A stretch of DNA of 44,226 bases from NCBI GenBank assembly GCA_938010425.1, contig CALLUO010000050.1:1-44226 (forward strand). Reading direction: 5' to 3'. The DNA is from an uncultured Elioraea sp. (GTDB taxonomy: Bacteria > Pseudomonadota > Alphaproteobacteria > Acetobacterales > Acetobacteraceae). The notes beneath the pieces were generated by a model. The model worked only from the letters and a program-made list of their open reading frames with translations. It had not been told where the DNA came from and ran no database searches. How positions within the stretch are numbered: the first letter of the stretch is position 1; each line of letters opens with the position of its first letter. A program made the translations under genes and the position numbers. Below are positions 26,139 through 34,871 of the stretch, in pieces.

Positions 26139-28787
26139 ATGACCGCTAGTCCGATGACTGCCCATATAAAGCCGGTTATCGACGCGTCGCGCCGGTCCGT
26201 GTTGAAGGCTGCCGGAACCGCGCTCGTTGCCTCGGCGAATGGCTTGCCCGCGCTAAGCCTGCTCACCCCGACGGACGCCAACGCGTCGAAGGCTCCTGCA
26301 ACCGGGACATGGGTCGCAACGACGTGCCAAGGCTGCACGAGCTGGTGTCCGGTGCAGGTGCGCGTCGTCGACGGGCGAGCGATCCATCTTCGCGGCAACC
26401 CGGAAGCGAAGGGCAACCACGGCAAGATTTGCCCGCGCCCGCATCTCGCTCTGCAACAGGTGTACGACCCCGACCGGGTGCGCCAGCCGCTGAAACGAAC
26501 CAATCCGAAAAAGGGGCGAAACGAGGACCCCGGCTTCGTTCCGATCTCCTGGGATGAGGCTATGGCCACAATCGCCGACAGAATCATGGAACTTCGGCGC
26601 AACGGAGAGATCCACAAATATGCCATCTTTCGAGGGCGCTATACCGCATTGAACGATATCTTGTATGACAAATTTACCAAGCTGCTTGGTTCGCCCAATA
26701 ATATCAGCCATTCTTCCATTTGCGCCGAGGCTGAAAAATTCGGTGCCTTCTACACCGAAGGCTACTGGAACTATCGCGACTACGACCTCGAAGAGGCTCG
26801 CTACATCCTTTGCTGGGGGGCGGATCCGTTGGCCTCGAACCGCATGGTGCCACACGCGATCAATTTCTGGGGCGGGGTGCGCGATAGGGCGAAAATTGCG
26901 GTCATCGATCCCCGCCTGTCGGCAACCGCTGCCAAGGCGGATGAGTGGCTGCCCATCATTCCCGGCGAGGATGGTGCGCTTGCACTCGCGATGGCGCACG
27001 TCATTCTGGTTGAAGGCGCCTGGAACAAGTCTTTTGTTGGCGACTTCGTTGACGGCAAGAACCGTTTTGTCCCAGGCCAGGAAATCCAGCCCCTGCAGAC
27101 ACTCGCCTCAGCAGCCGCTGCAACAGCAACGAATGGAGCTCGCGATCCTGTTCTGGTTCCGGTCTTTGCCGAGAAGCATACCCATGGGTTACTTGCCTGG
27201 TGGAACCTTGAACTGAAAGATCGCACGCCGGAGTGGGCGGAGCCGATCTGCGGTATCCCTGCCGCGCAGATCCGTCGCGTCGCACTTGATTTCGCTGCAG
27301 CCGGTTCGCGCGCCATTAGCTGGCTGTCACCGGGCGCCTGTATGCAGGTGCGCGGTGCCTACGCCGCCATGGCAGCGCACGCGCTTAATGGTCTTGTGGG
27401 TTCGGTCGATGCACGTGGTGGCGTTGTCACGCACGCACCGACAGTAACGCGAAGCGCACCCGCGCACGATGCGTATCTCGACGACATCGCGAAAGAGGGG
27501 CTGAAGCGCCCGAAGATCGACCAGCGGGGCCGACTTGAATTTCCGGCCATGGCGTCCGGGCGTCCCGGCAGCGGGGTGCTGACAAACCGCGTTGCCGACG
27601 CCATGCTTGCCAAGGATCCATACGATCTCAAAATGATCATTGCCTACTGGAGCAATTTCGCGTTCTCCTGCACGGGCGCACAGCGTTGGGAAGAGGCCTT
27701 GAGCAAACTTCCGTTCCTCGTGCACATCACGACTAATGCCTCCGAAACGACGATGTTCGCCGACATCGTCCTACCTGCCCCGCATCAGCTCTTTGAACGC
27801 TGGGGCTACGTGAATAACAAGCAGAACCTGCACAGCTACACCACGTTGAACGTTCCGGTAATCAAACCTGTGGCCGATGTGCGCAACGAGGAGACGGAGG
27901 TGCCCTGGCTGCTTGCCGAAAAGCTTGCCGAACGCGGCTTTGACTTGCCGCTCCGCTACTTCAAGGAGATGTTCAAGGACCCGGAAACCGGCCAAGCTCC
28001 CACAAACGCCCAGGAGTTCACCCTCTGCCATCTGAAAACGTCAACCCGCGCATGCTGGGACAAAACCGATCCCAACTGGGGCAAATACGGAGATGCCATC
28101 GACGGTTGGGAGGCATTTGTCAGGAGAGGTGTGTGGAATTCCAAACGCTTCACATATGGCCAGAGGGTCGATCGATTCCCGACCGTGACCAAAAAGTTTG
28201 AATTCTACAGCAGCACGTTGAAGAAGGCGTTGGAGGAGCATGCCGCGAAGCACAAAGTAACCGTTGATGAGGTCATGGAGGCTACGAAATACGTTTGTCG
28301 CGGCGAGCTTGCCTTCGTTCCGCATTTTGAACCAGCCCTTCGGCATGGGGATCCCCAAGAGTTTCCCTTCATTTTCTTCGAGCATCGCTCCCGGCTTAAC
28401 CGAGAAGGCCGGTCGCAGAACTGCACCTGGTATCAGGCACACAAGAACTGCGATCCAGGCGACGAAAACTGGGATGACGTGCTGAAGATGAACCCAGCCG
28501 ACGTGGCGCGGCTCGGTCTGCGCAACGGCGATCTTGTCCGCGTTACCTCTGTTCAGGGATCGATCGTGGTTCGGCTGAAGGCCTGGGAAGGTGTGCGCCC
28601 CGGTACGGTCGCCAAATGCTATGGGCAGGGGCACTGGGCCTATGGGCGCGTGGCAACAAAGGACTTTGCCCGACGTCTGCCGCGCGGGGGAAACAACAAT
28701 GAGCTGCTCGTTGCGGACTACGAACGGCTAAGCGGCTCGACAGCACGCCATGGCGGGTTGACCCGCGTGCGTGTTGAGCGCGCTTGA
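26139..28787 (+). CDS. arrA: Molybdopterin oxidoreductase, ArrA-type respiratory arsenate reductase catalytic subunit
   Basis: 882 aa from ATG 26139 (GAAGGATCTCG upstream). A twin-arginine signal (SRRSVLKAAG, 18-27) sends it folded to the periplasm. The [4Fe-4S] site is C63-x2-C66-x3-C70-x27-C98. RGRY is at 165-168, then SHSSIC with Mo-ligand Cys195, AEAEK (Lys200) and NY (Tyr212). Counted from the Cys, Arg167, His191, Lys200 and Tyr212 sit exactly where R165, H189, K198 and Y210 bind arsenate in Shewanella ANA-3 ArrA (recalled, not searched). GSPNNISHSS and GADPLASNRMV are also ArrA-like. C-terminal cofactor domain ~720-880. Alternatives: an antimonate, selenate or polysulfide reductase of the same clade. 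Base composition is lower in GC than the neighbours. Confidence 0.8.
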   Translation: MTASPMTAHIKPVIDASRRSVLKAAGTALVASANGLPALSLLTPTDANASKAPATGTWVATTCQGCTSWCPVQVRVVDGRAIHLRGNPEAKGNHGKICPRPHLALQQVYDPDRVRQPLKRTNPKKGRNEDPGFVPISWDEAMATIADRIMELRRNGEIHKYAIFRGRYTALNDILYDKFTKLLGSPNNISHSSICAEAEKFGAFYTEGYWNYRDYDLEEARYILCWGADPLASNRMVPHAINFWGGVRDRAKIAVIDPRLSATAAKADEWLPIIPGEDGALALAMAHVILVEGAWNKSFVGDFVDGKNRFVPGQEIQPLQTLASAAAATATNGARDPVLVPVFAEKHTHGLLAWWNLELKDRTPEWAEPICGIPAAQIRRVALDFAAAGSRAISWLSPGACMQVRGAYAAMAAHALNGLVGSVDARGGVVTHAPTVTRSAPAHDAYLDDIAKEGLKRPKIDQRGRLEFPAMASGRPGSGVLTNRVADAMLAKDPYDLKMIIAYWSNFAFSCTGAQRWEEALSKLPFLVHITTNASETTMFADIVLPAPHQLFERWGYVNNKQNLHSYTTLNVPVIKPVADVRNEETEVPWLLAEKLAERGFDLPLRYFKEMFKDPETGQAPTNAQEFTLCHLKTSTRACWDKTDPNWGKYGDAIDGWEAFVRRGVWNSKRFTYGQRVDRFPTVTKKFEFYSSTLKKALEEHAAKHKVTVDEVMEATKYVCRGELAFVPHFEPALRHGDPQEFPFIFFEHRSRLNREGRSQNCTWYQAHKNCDPGDENWDDVLKMNPADVARLGLRNGDLVRVTSVQGSIVVRLKAWEGVRPGTVAKCYGQGHWAYGRVATKDFARRLPRGGNNNELLVADYERLSGSTARHGGLTRVRVERA

Positions 28788-28813
28788 CGATATCGCCTAA
28801 AGGAACGCGAGCG

Positions 28814-29515
28814 ATGGCCAAGAAACGTTACGCGATGGTGATCGACCTTCACAGGTGCGTTGGGTGCGCTGCCTGCGACATCGCATGTAAGGCAGAAAAC
28901 AACGTGCCCGTTGAGTTCCACTGGTCGAATCACATTGTAGAAACGCGGGGCACGTTTCCGAACACCACGTTTAGGTATATCCCGACGTTGTGCAATCATT
29001 GTGAAAACGCACCGTGTGTGACGAATTGTCCCACTACGGCCATGTACAAGGCCGAAAATGGCATGACGCTGCACGATGCCAACAAATGCATTGGCTGCCG
29101 TCTCTGCCAGCTGGCCTGCCCCTATGGCGTGATCTTCTTCAATAAAGAAACCCCGCATGCCAACTATCGCGATAGCCAAGCCGCTATCCCCGGCGCCACC
29201 TTCTCAGGGCGGGAAGTGGCTGAACGTGCCGGGGCGCCACTGCCATACTACAACCCCGCACGGGCCGCGACATATCCCGGGGTTCGCCCAAGGGGTGTCG
29301 TCGAGAAATGCACGTTCTGCGATCATAAGGTTGCGGTTGGCGAAGAGCCGGCCTGCGTAACCGCTTGCCCTGCCGATGCTCGGCTGTTTGGCGATCTCAA
29401 CGATCCGGAAAGCAAACCTGCGCAGGCTCTTGCCCGGCATCGCCCACGGGTGCTTCAGCGAGATAAGGGAACACAGCCACACGTGTTCTACATCCGTGAG
29501 TACGGAAAGGCCTGA
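28814..29515 (+). CDS. arrB: Four-cluster ferredoxin-type electron transfer subunit (ArrB-like)
   Basis: 233 aa from ATG 28814 (AAAGGA ten nt upstream), close to the ~234 aa of known ArrB. Four Cys clusters: CVGCAACDIAC, CNHCENAPCVTNC, CIGCRLCQLAC and CTFCDHK with PACVTAC. Segments RYIPTLCNHC, GVIFFNKETPH, VEKCTFCDHK, GDLNDPESK and HVFYIREYG match the ArrB/PsrB/NrfC pattern. It relays electrons from the NrfD-type subunit to the molybdoenzyme. It has no signal peptide, so it would be co-exported with ArrA by the Tat system. Confidence 0.85.
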   Translation: MAKKRYAMVIDLHRCVGCAACDIACKAENNVPVEFHWSNHIVETRGTFPNTTFRYIPTLCNHCENAPCVTNCPTTAMYKAENGMTLHDANKCIGCRLCQLACPYGVIFFNKETPHANYRDSQAAIPGATFSGREVAERAGAPLPYYNPARAATYPGVRPRGVVEKCTFCDHKVAVGEEPACVTACPADARLFGDLNDPESKPAQALARHRPRVLQRDKGTQPHVFYIREYGKA

Positions 29516-30329
29516 GCTGAGCCCGGGCAAAGACCCGGGCTCGGATAGCCCCCACACCTCAGATACGGCGACGGCTGATGGGCCGTTTGTTGCCGGCACG
29601 ACGCTTCATCAGTCCTTGCCAACGCCGGACGCATCCCGCGTCATCGCGCTCAATGTCGGTGAGGCACGTGGCGCGCTGGTGCGCAGGGAGGAGGCTCTCT
29701 CCTCGCCAGTGGTGCGGGCCAATCTCTATTTCGTGCTGGCGCGCGCCTTTGGCCCACCACAGCGTTGGCCCAAGTCGTTTTGGTCGCTGATCGAACTCGC
29801 AACCGGCCGGCTTTCCGCGCCGTTCCAGCGTGCCGGCTTCGGAATGATCGAAGCCTTGCACGAAACCGATCCTGAGGTGCACATACGCGCGCACACGGCC
29901 CTGTTCGTCGGGCCATTTACTGTTCTGGCGCCACCTTGGGCGTCCTTCTATCTCGATCCCGAACAACGGATCGGCGGCCCCTATGCCGACCCCATTCGCG
30001 ACGCTTTTGGCAAACTTGGTCTCAAACCTGCCGAGGGCTGGCCTGAACCGCCGGACCATGTGGCATATCTCTTCGAGCTACTCTACGTCGTCGCCTTCAA
30101 AAGCGCGCAGGGCGAAGACGCAACACCGATTACCGAAGAGTTCGTCTGGGCAACGTTTCTACACCCTTGGCTGCCGCGGTTTCTGGGACTGCTGCGCGCC
30201 GCTGCTGCCGATCGGTCGCGCTTCTACGCGTCGGTCGGGGACCTCGCCGAGGCGCTTCTTATCGCCCGCACTCACGCCTCGTCGCAACGTGCCCCTTCAG
30301 CCCAGCACGAACAGGCAAGCATGCCGTGA
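29496..30329 (+). CDS. TorD-family cytoplasmic chaperone for the molybdoenzyme (ArrD-like)
   Basis: 277 aa if started at GTG 29496 inside the arrB end; TTG 29616 or a later GTG would give a shorter protein, and the start is uncertain because a strong hairpin lies at 29519-29542. The folded part runs from about VRANLYFVLARAFGPP to LAEALLIARTHA: all-helical, with FYLDPEQRIGGPYADPIRDAF and EPPDHVAYLFELLYVVA, the latter being the TorD/DmsD core motif. Such chaperones bind the Tat signal and help insert the Mo cofactor. Position directly behind arrB supports the role for this enzyme. Confidence 0.8.
   Translation: MSTERPELSPGKDPGSDSPHTSDTATADGPFVAGTTLHQSLPTPDASRVIALNVGEARGALVRREEALSSPVVRANLYFVLARAFGPPQRWPKSFWSLIELATGRLSAPFQRAGFGMIEALHETDPEVHIRAHTALFVGPFTVLAPPWASFYLDPEQRIGGPYADPIRDAFGKLGLKPAEGWPEPPDHVAYLFELLYVVAFKSAQGEDATPITEEFVWATFLHPWLPRFLGLLRAAAADRSRFYASVGDLAEALLIARTHASSQRAPSAQHEQASMP
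29519..29542 (+). terminator. Perfect 9-bp hairpin just after arrB
   Basis: GAGCCCGGG-CAAAGA-CCCGGGCTC starts 4 nt after the arrB stop codon. The stem is perfect and all but one pair is G-C, but GGATAG follows instead of a T-run. It may partially terminate transcription or protect the arrCAB message, lowering chaperone expression relative to the enzyme subunits. If the chaperone starts at GTG 29496, the hairpin lies in its coding region. Confidence 0.5.
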
Positions 30330-30373
30330 AGGCCGACAGCGACCGCAAGCGTGAAGGGCACCTAAAACACACC

Positions 30374-31912
30374 TCAGTCGTGGGCCACACCAGCGGCTTC
30401 TCGACAGGCTCTGCACAGCGCTGTGTTGGCCACAATCGCAGGACCAGCACCCAGTTGCTGTGCACGTTGCTGCAACCATGTGCGCAATCGTGACGGCATG
30501 ACGGGGGCGCCGCAGGATGGGCAAAGCGCGATCGGATCCGCCTGAATCTCGCGCCATACCGATCTTTCGTCAGAGGGCGCAAGTCGCGGCGAAAGCCTTA
30601 TCGCTTCCGTGGGACAGATACGCGCACATGCTCCACATTGGATGCAGTTTGCCTCAAGAAACAACAGTCTGGCCGAGCGCGCATCCTCTTCATAACGAAT
30701 GGTTGCCGTAGGACACACGCGGGCGCAGGAGGAACAGAGCACGCAGCGATCACGCTCGACATCGATGGAGCCCAACGTTGCTCCCTCAGGCAGGGCCGCC
30801 GGCGTACCACTCGAGGGGTACAGGGCGTCTAGCGCCTCATTCAGCAACACGCGTTTCAGCGGAGCCTGGTTCACTGGCAAAGAGGTAGTGCCGGTAGGCT
30901 GTTCGACAGTTCGGTGCCAGGCTACTGCGTGGTCCTCATGGTCAGAGGCCAAACGAATAACAAACTCCCCCCGCCCGCAGTTTTGCATGACCGTGTTGGC
31001 AAGTGCGATCCGTTCACGCAGAAGGCGCAACGATTTTTTTGGCATGCGCCGTGACGGCTGAAGGACAATCGATTTTGCTCCTGCGGCCAGTGCAGCGAAC
31101 CAAAGCTCCTCCCCAAACGCGGCCAGAGCGGGCACGGCTATGTTCACCTCGTGGTCGGTCACGGCCAACTGCACCGCTTCGAGACCGACCAACTCGATCA
31201 CGCGGACAACTGAGCCATCGCCGAGGGTTTTCGCCAGTGCTTGACGGATATTTTGCAAAAGGTCTGCGCGCGATGGCGCAGCGACGCTGAGAGCGCCGGT
31301 TGGGCAAGCCAAGGCGCAACTTCCGCACCCTTGGCAGAGATGCGGCTCGACGACGATGACGGTTCCGTTGGAGCGGATCGCCTCAGCGTCACACACGTCC
31401 AGACAGCGCGAACACGCCGTTTGGCCGAAGCTTTCGTGCGCGCAAATTTCCGCGTAATACGTAAAATATCGCGGCTTACGAAAACACCCTTGCCACGCAG
31501 CCGCCTCAGCGAAAGCAGCCGCCCGGTCTCCACTGCAAGCACGCACGTAGCCGAAGGGAGGCACCTCATGCTGGATCAACGGATGCGATGTGAGGTCGAC
31601 CACCACGTCTGCATGCGTAACGGCGTGTGACTCGTGCCAGAAAACTCGAAAGGCACCGAGCCAGCCCTCCACGGCCCGCACGCGTTCCGCTCGCCATTGC
31701 GCGGGCACCAATGCCTCCGGTGAAGCGACTGCACGACCATCGGCAACGATGACGGTTCGATCAGCCCCGAGAGAGCGCAGTTGCGCGAGGTCTTCAGCCC
31801 TTGCTCCGATCACGACCGTCGTGCCTTCAGACACATAAAGAACGGCCTCGTCGCTCACTCGCTCCTGCGGTTGAACCCGAACAGGTTTGGTTCGGCAGCC
31901 TTGATCAGCCAT
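30374..31912 (-). CDS. Multi-cluster 4Fe-4S protein, partner or maturation factor of molybdoenzymes
   Basis: 512 aa from ATG 31912 with GGAGG seven nt upstream. After ~165 residues without motif come CSRCLDVCDAEAI and CQGCGSCALACPTGAL, a middle region resembling HdrA/MvhD-type sequence (PALAAFGEELWFAALAAGAKSIVL), then CVLCSSCARVCP, CIQCGACARICP, and a C-terminal CPSCGAPV and CRAC pair. So at least four [4Fe-4S] clusters plus a zinc-like knuckle. Similar proteins occur beside formate dehydrogenase and other Mo/W enzyme genes. No signal or membrane segment, so cytoplasmic. Convergent with the chaperone gene, 44 nt apart. Specific role unknown. Confidence 0.72.
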   Translation of the reverse strand: MADQGCRTKPVRVQPQERVSDEAVLYVSEGTTVVIGARAEDLAQLRSLGADRTVIVADGRAVASPEALVPAQWRAERVRAVEGWLGAFRVFWHESHAVTHADVVVDLTSHPLIQHEVPPFGYVRACSGDRAAAFAEAAAWQGCFRKPRYFTYYAEICAHESFGQTACSRCLDVCDAEAIRSNGTVIVVEPHLCQGCGSCALACPTGALSVAAPSRADLLQNIRQALAKTLGDGSVVRVIELVGLEAVQLAVTDHEVNIAVPALAAFGEELWFAALAAGAKSIVLQPSRRMPKKSLRLLRERIALANTVMQNCGRGEFVIRLASDHEDHAVAWHRTVEQPTGTTSLPVNQAPLKRVLLNEALDALYPSSGTPAALPEGATLGSIDVERDRCVLCSSCARVCPTATIRYEEDARSARLLFLEANCIQCGACARICPTEAIRLSPRLAPSDERSVWREIQADPIALCPSCGAPVMPSRLRTWLQQRAQQLGAGPAIVANTALCRACREAAGVAHD

Positions 31913-32975
31913 TCTCAAACCTCCGCGCGGTTCTCCCTTCTGTCATGATCGTGGTGTAGGCCTAGAGAAGGATCAGCACGACAATGACGCATGCTTTTGC
32001 ACCCCGCAATCTGCCCTCATCCGCCTCGGAATGAGCGCAGCTACTTGCTTTACCAGCGCTTGTCTGCGAGCTGCCGGTACGACCGCACAGAGACAGCGCT
32101 TGGTCGACTACAAGCGCAACAGACGCTGCCTTCTTGCTGCAGGGGGCTCACGCGCTTGTGCCCAAAGGCTCGTCACGCGCGTCGCATGGACTGGCACGCA
32201 TCGGGTGAACATCTGTGTTGGAGGCCTCGATCGTTTCCCGTAACGTCGTCCTCAGGAGGCGTTCGCGAAATCCCTCGTCCTAGACGTCATCACATTTTTC
32301 GCTTTTAGGCTTTAAGGGGTCTGGGCAGACTGCAGCAATGAGGGCGCGGGAAAACGCGTCTGATGGTGGATCGTGACTGTGGGTGCGGGCGCAATCAGCC
32401 GCTGGCCATGCGCTTTGCGGTATAAAGGTCCTTGCGCAAGCGGTCCGTTTGAGAAAATCTGGAAGGCGAGTGCCAGCGCACGCGCTGAGAGCAAAGGGCG
32501 CGGGGGTGTGGAGAATGCAAAAAACCCGTCAAGGTCGCCCTTTCGCGTTAGCAGGAAGACAAGCACTCCATCGAAGATTATGTCCGGTTGGTCGGCTATC
32601 GGTCTCCGAGAGGGCCGCGAGCCGCTCCCGTCACTGAGGAAACCCTGCTCCGCGAAGGGAGCCGCCTTTTGAGCAGAGTAAGCCAGCCGATCGTTCTCGC
32701 TTTGCTACTCTCGCCTCGCCACGGCCGAGATCACGCAAGGGTCGGCCCTCCCTCGCTCACTCCACGCGTCCCCTGGCTTGGTCGATCAGGCCGAGCATGT
32801 CGACCGGTCGGCTGTCGGCCCTCCCTCGCTCACTCCATACGTCCCCTGGCAGAGACCTCCTCTTCGCGTCTTCTCGGCAGCCGCATCGCCACGCGCGCCT
32901 GGATCAGTAGCGGATGCTACTGTTTTGCATACTCTTCTGCCAGCGGTTCAACGCTGTGGGAATAGGAGCAGGACT
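31913..32975. other. 1.06-kb stretch without a supportable gene
   Basis: Open frames exist on both strands (up to ~105 codons) but none shows family character. The stretch should contain the promoter of the Fe-S protein gene at its left end, for which I see no clear consensus boxes, and it contains a 36-bp direct repeat. Considered decayed intergenic DNA of the island. Confidence 0.55.
32741..32849. repeat. 36-bp imperfect direct repeat, two copies
   Basis: Copy one is at 32741-32776 and copy two at 32814-32849, each beginning GTCGGCCCTCCCTCGCTCAC, with two mismatches and a 37-bp spacer. Only two copies, no cas gene nearby. Confidence 0.8.
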
Positions 32976-33824
32976 ATGAGGTCAGCAGTAACTGCCGTGA
33001 TCATGACGGTCGCCGCGGCTTTCTCACATAGTCTGCCTTTCCGTCCGGAGGCGCGGCTGTCATTGCGGTTGCGGGTGATCCCGGCCACCTCAACCCTACC
33101 ATCTCGACGGCCGGCCCGGTTCACGCTGTTGCCAGATCGATGTTCAACAGTCTTGTCGACCTTGACGAAGCCGCTTCGCCATCACCCGATCTCGCAGAGG
33201 CTTGGGAGGCCAGTGGCGATGGTCTGAGCATGACGTTTCGCATCAGGCGAGAAGTTCTCCGGCACGATGGCCAGCCGTTTACGGCACAAGATGTCAACGT
33301 CACCTTCCAAGATTTTTTGTTTCGCTTCCACACCCGTGCGCACGCCGGCTTGGCTCCCGCCGTCACGGCGTTTGACGTCGTTGACCCCCATACGGTGACG
33401 TTCCGCCTCAAGCGACCCCAACCGGCCCCTCTTCGCCAACTTTTGGTGACCGAGGCGCCGATCCTGCCCGCGTATCTGTTCGCTGACCGCGAGCCGACTA
33501 CCAACCTTGAGACTGTTCGACCGATCGGGACTGGAGTAATCTGGTGCGAGTCGTGGCGTCGCGACGGCGAATGTTGATCCTTCTGCGCAACTCGACCGCA
33601 TTCAAACCTGGGCTACCAAAACTCGACCGTATCGTTTTCCGCATCATTCCCGATGCAGCGGCATAGTGAATGCACTCATCGCCAGTGACGTCAACCTGGT
33701 GAGCCGAATCGCTCCTCCCGACTTTGTCCGCCTGCAGAACCGCGAGATCACCATGATCGAAATGCGTGCCGAACCTGGCGGGTCGAACTGCGTGATGAGG
33801 CTCGGCTTCAATCTTGACTCGTGA
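32976..33824 (+). pseudogene. Peptide/nickel ABC transporter substrate-binding protein (family 5) pseudogene
   Basis: The relic starts MRSAVTAVIMTVAAAFSH (signal-like) in one frame, shifts near 33040 to AAVIAVAGDPGHLNPTIS, and continues RSMFNSLVDLDEAASPSPDLAEAWEASGDG, then FRIRREVLRHDGQPFTAQDV and FRLKRPQPAP, typical of SBP_bac_5 proteins. A further shift near 33540 leads to NALIASDVNLVSRIAPPDFVRLQ in another frame, and the protein ends at 33824, about half the usual length. It is the first gene of a broken Dpp/Opp-type operon. Confidence 0.78.
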
Positions 33825-34179
33825 TCTTCCATACTGCGGGTTGGTTAAAACCAGTTTCCTCGCCATCTGGCGCGACAGCTTCGTCCAAGTTACGCCCTAG
33901 AGGGGCCAAGCGGCGGAAAAAGCATACTGCCTACGCTGATCGTCGATTTCATTTGAAACGAATTGACTGCTGCTCATGTGTTGCTGCGCCAGCCATTTTT
34001 GAGGTCCTCGCCCTCTGCCTTGCGGCAGCCCCCATCTGCGTCTTGGCCGGCACCGCGCCGGAAGTCGCAGCTGCCGCGCTGTTCGGTAAGTCTGCCGCAT
34101 CGGCGCAGTTGCCGGAGATGACCGCGCTGGTTGGGTTCCCTTGCCCCGCAGGCGAAGTACTGCCGTTCTAGAAGGGGGA

Positions 34180-34560
34180 GCGAACAGTGGTGGATCCATT
34201 ATCGAACGGCGGGACCGGGCCGACGTTACGTTCGTAATCCCCGACTCACCGACACGGTCGGCAGTCCCGACGCTCACAGCCGCCTGTTAGCTGCTTGCAG
34301 CATGCTCGGGCCTGCAGCTAGGCCGATCGATCGACGCCATCGCGTCTGCCTCAGATGTCTTTCCTCGCGCTTTGCCTTTCCAGGGGGCGCGGCATCACTG
34401 GTGCACGGCTTGCTGCGCCCAGTGACGTCTTGACCCTGCGCGAACGCCTCTGTCGTCTCGTTCTGCCAATCGCTGCCATGACGCTGCATGCATCCGCTTT
34501 GCTGCGTGTCTTGCTCGACCTGCCATTATACGCGGGAAGGGTTCCCTCTCTGGTCGATGC
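34180..34560 (+). pseudogene. Possible DppB-like permease relic
   Basis: Between the binding-protein and DppC relics, where dppB is expected, short frame-shifting fragments such as RRYVRNPRLTD and DVLTLRERLCRLVLPIAAMTLHASALL resemble the DppB region before its membrane-coupling loop. Similarity is weak and no continuous frame exists. The rest of 33825-34871 shows nothing recognisable. Confidence 0.35.
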
Positions 34561-34595
34561 GGTAGCATGGCCTCTCGATGCGGTAGCATGGCCTC
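34554..34595. repeat. Perfect 21-bp tandem duplication
   Basis: The 21-mer beginning TCGATGCGGTAGCATGGCCT occurs at 34554-34574 and immediately again at 34575-34595, inside the decayed transporter region. Confidence 0.9.
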
Positions 34596-34871
34596 GGAAT
34601 CTCTGGAGCGCACCGTCAGCAGGGCACCCTCAACACCCTATCGACTCTGATAACGTCGGGCGCAGCACGCGCGGCTCTTTCGCCCGCAGTGCGACACGCC
34701 TCGCGACGGCGCGCGAAACCCGAATTCGATACGCTTGCCATCATGGCAGCAACAGCGCACGCCAACGCCGTGATGATGCGCGGCGTGGTTTCCGCGTCTC
34801 GGGTCATTTCGCTTGCCGATCTAGTGCTGGACGCCGCTGCCATTCCATCTGCCGGGGCTTCACCAGCCTAG

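Noticed and set aside
26139-28787. Tetrathionate reductase TtrA or ArxA arsenite oxidase as the identity of the molybdoenzyme
   Set aside because: TtrA is longer and differs around the first Cys cluster; ArxA has a GRGWG-type motif where this protein has RGRY. Kept only as weaker alternatives.
32741-32849. Mini CRISPR array
   Set aside because: Two repeats with two mismatches, no third copy, no leader-like AT-rich stretch and no cas genes.
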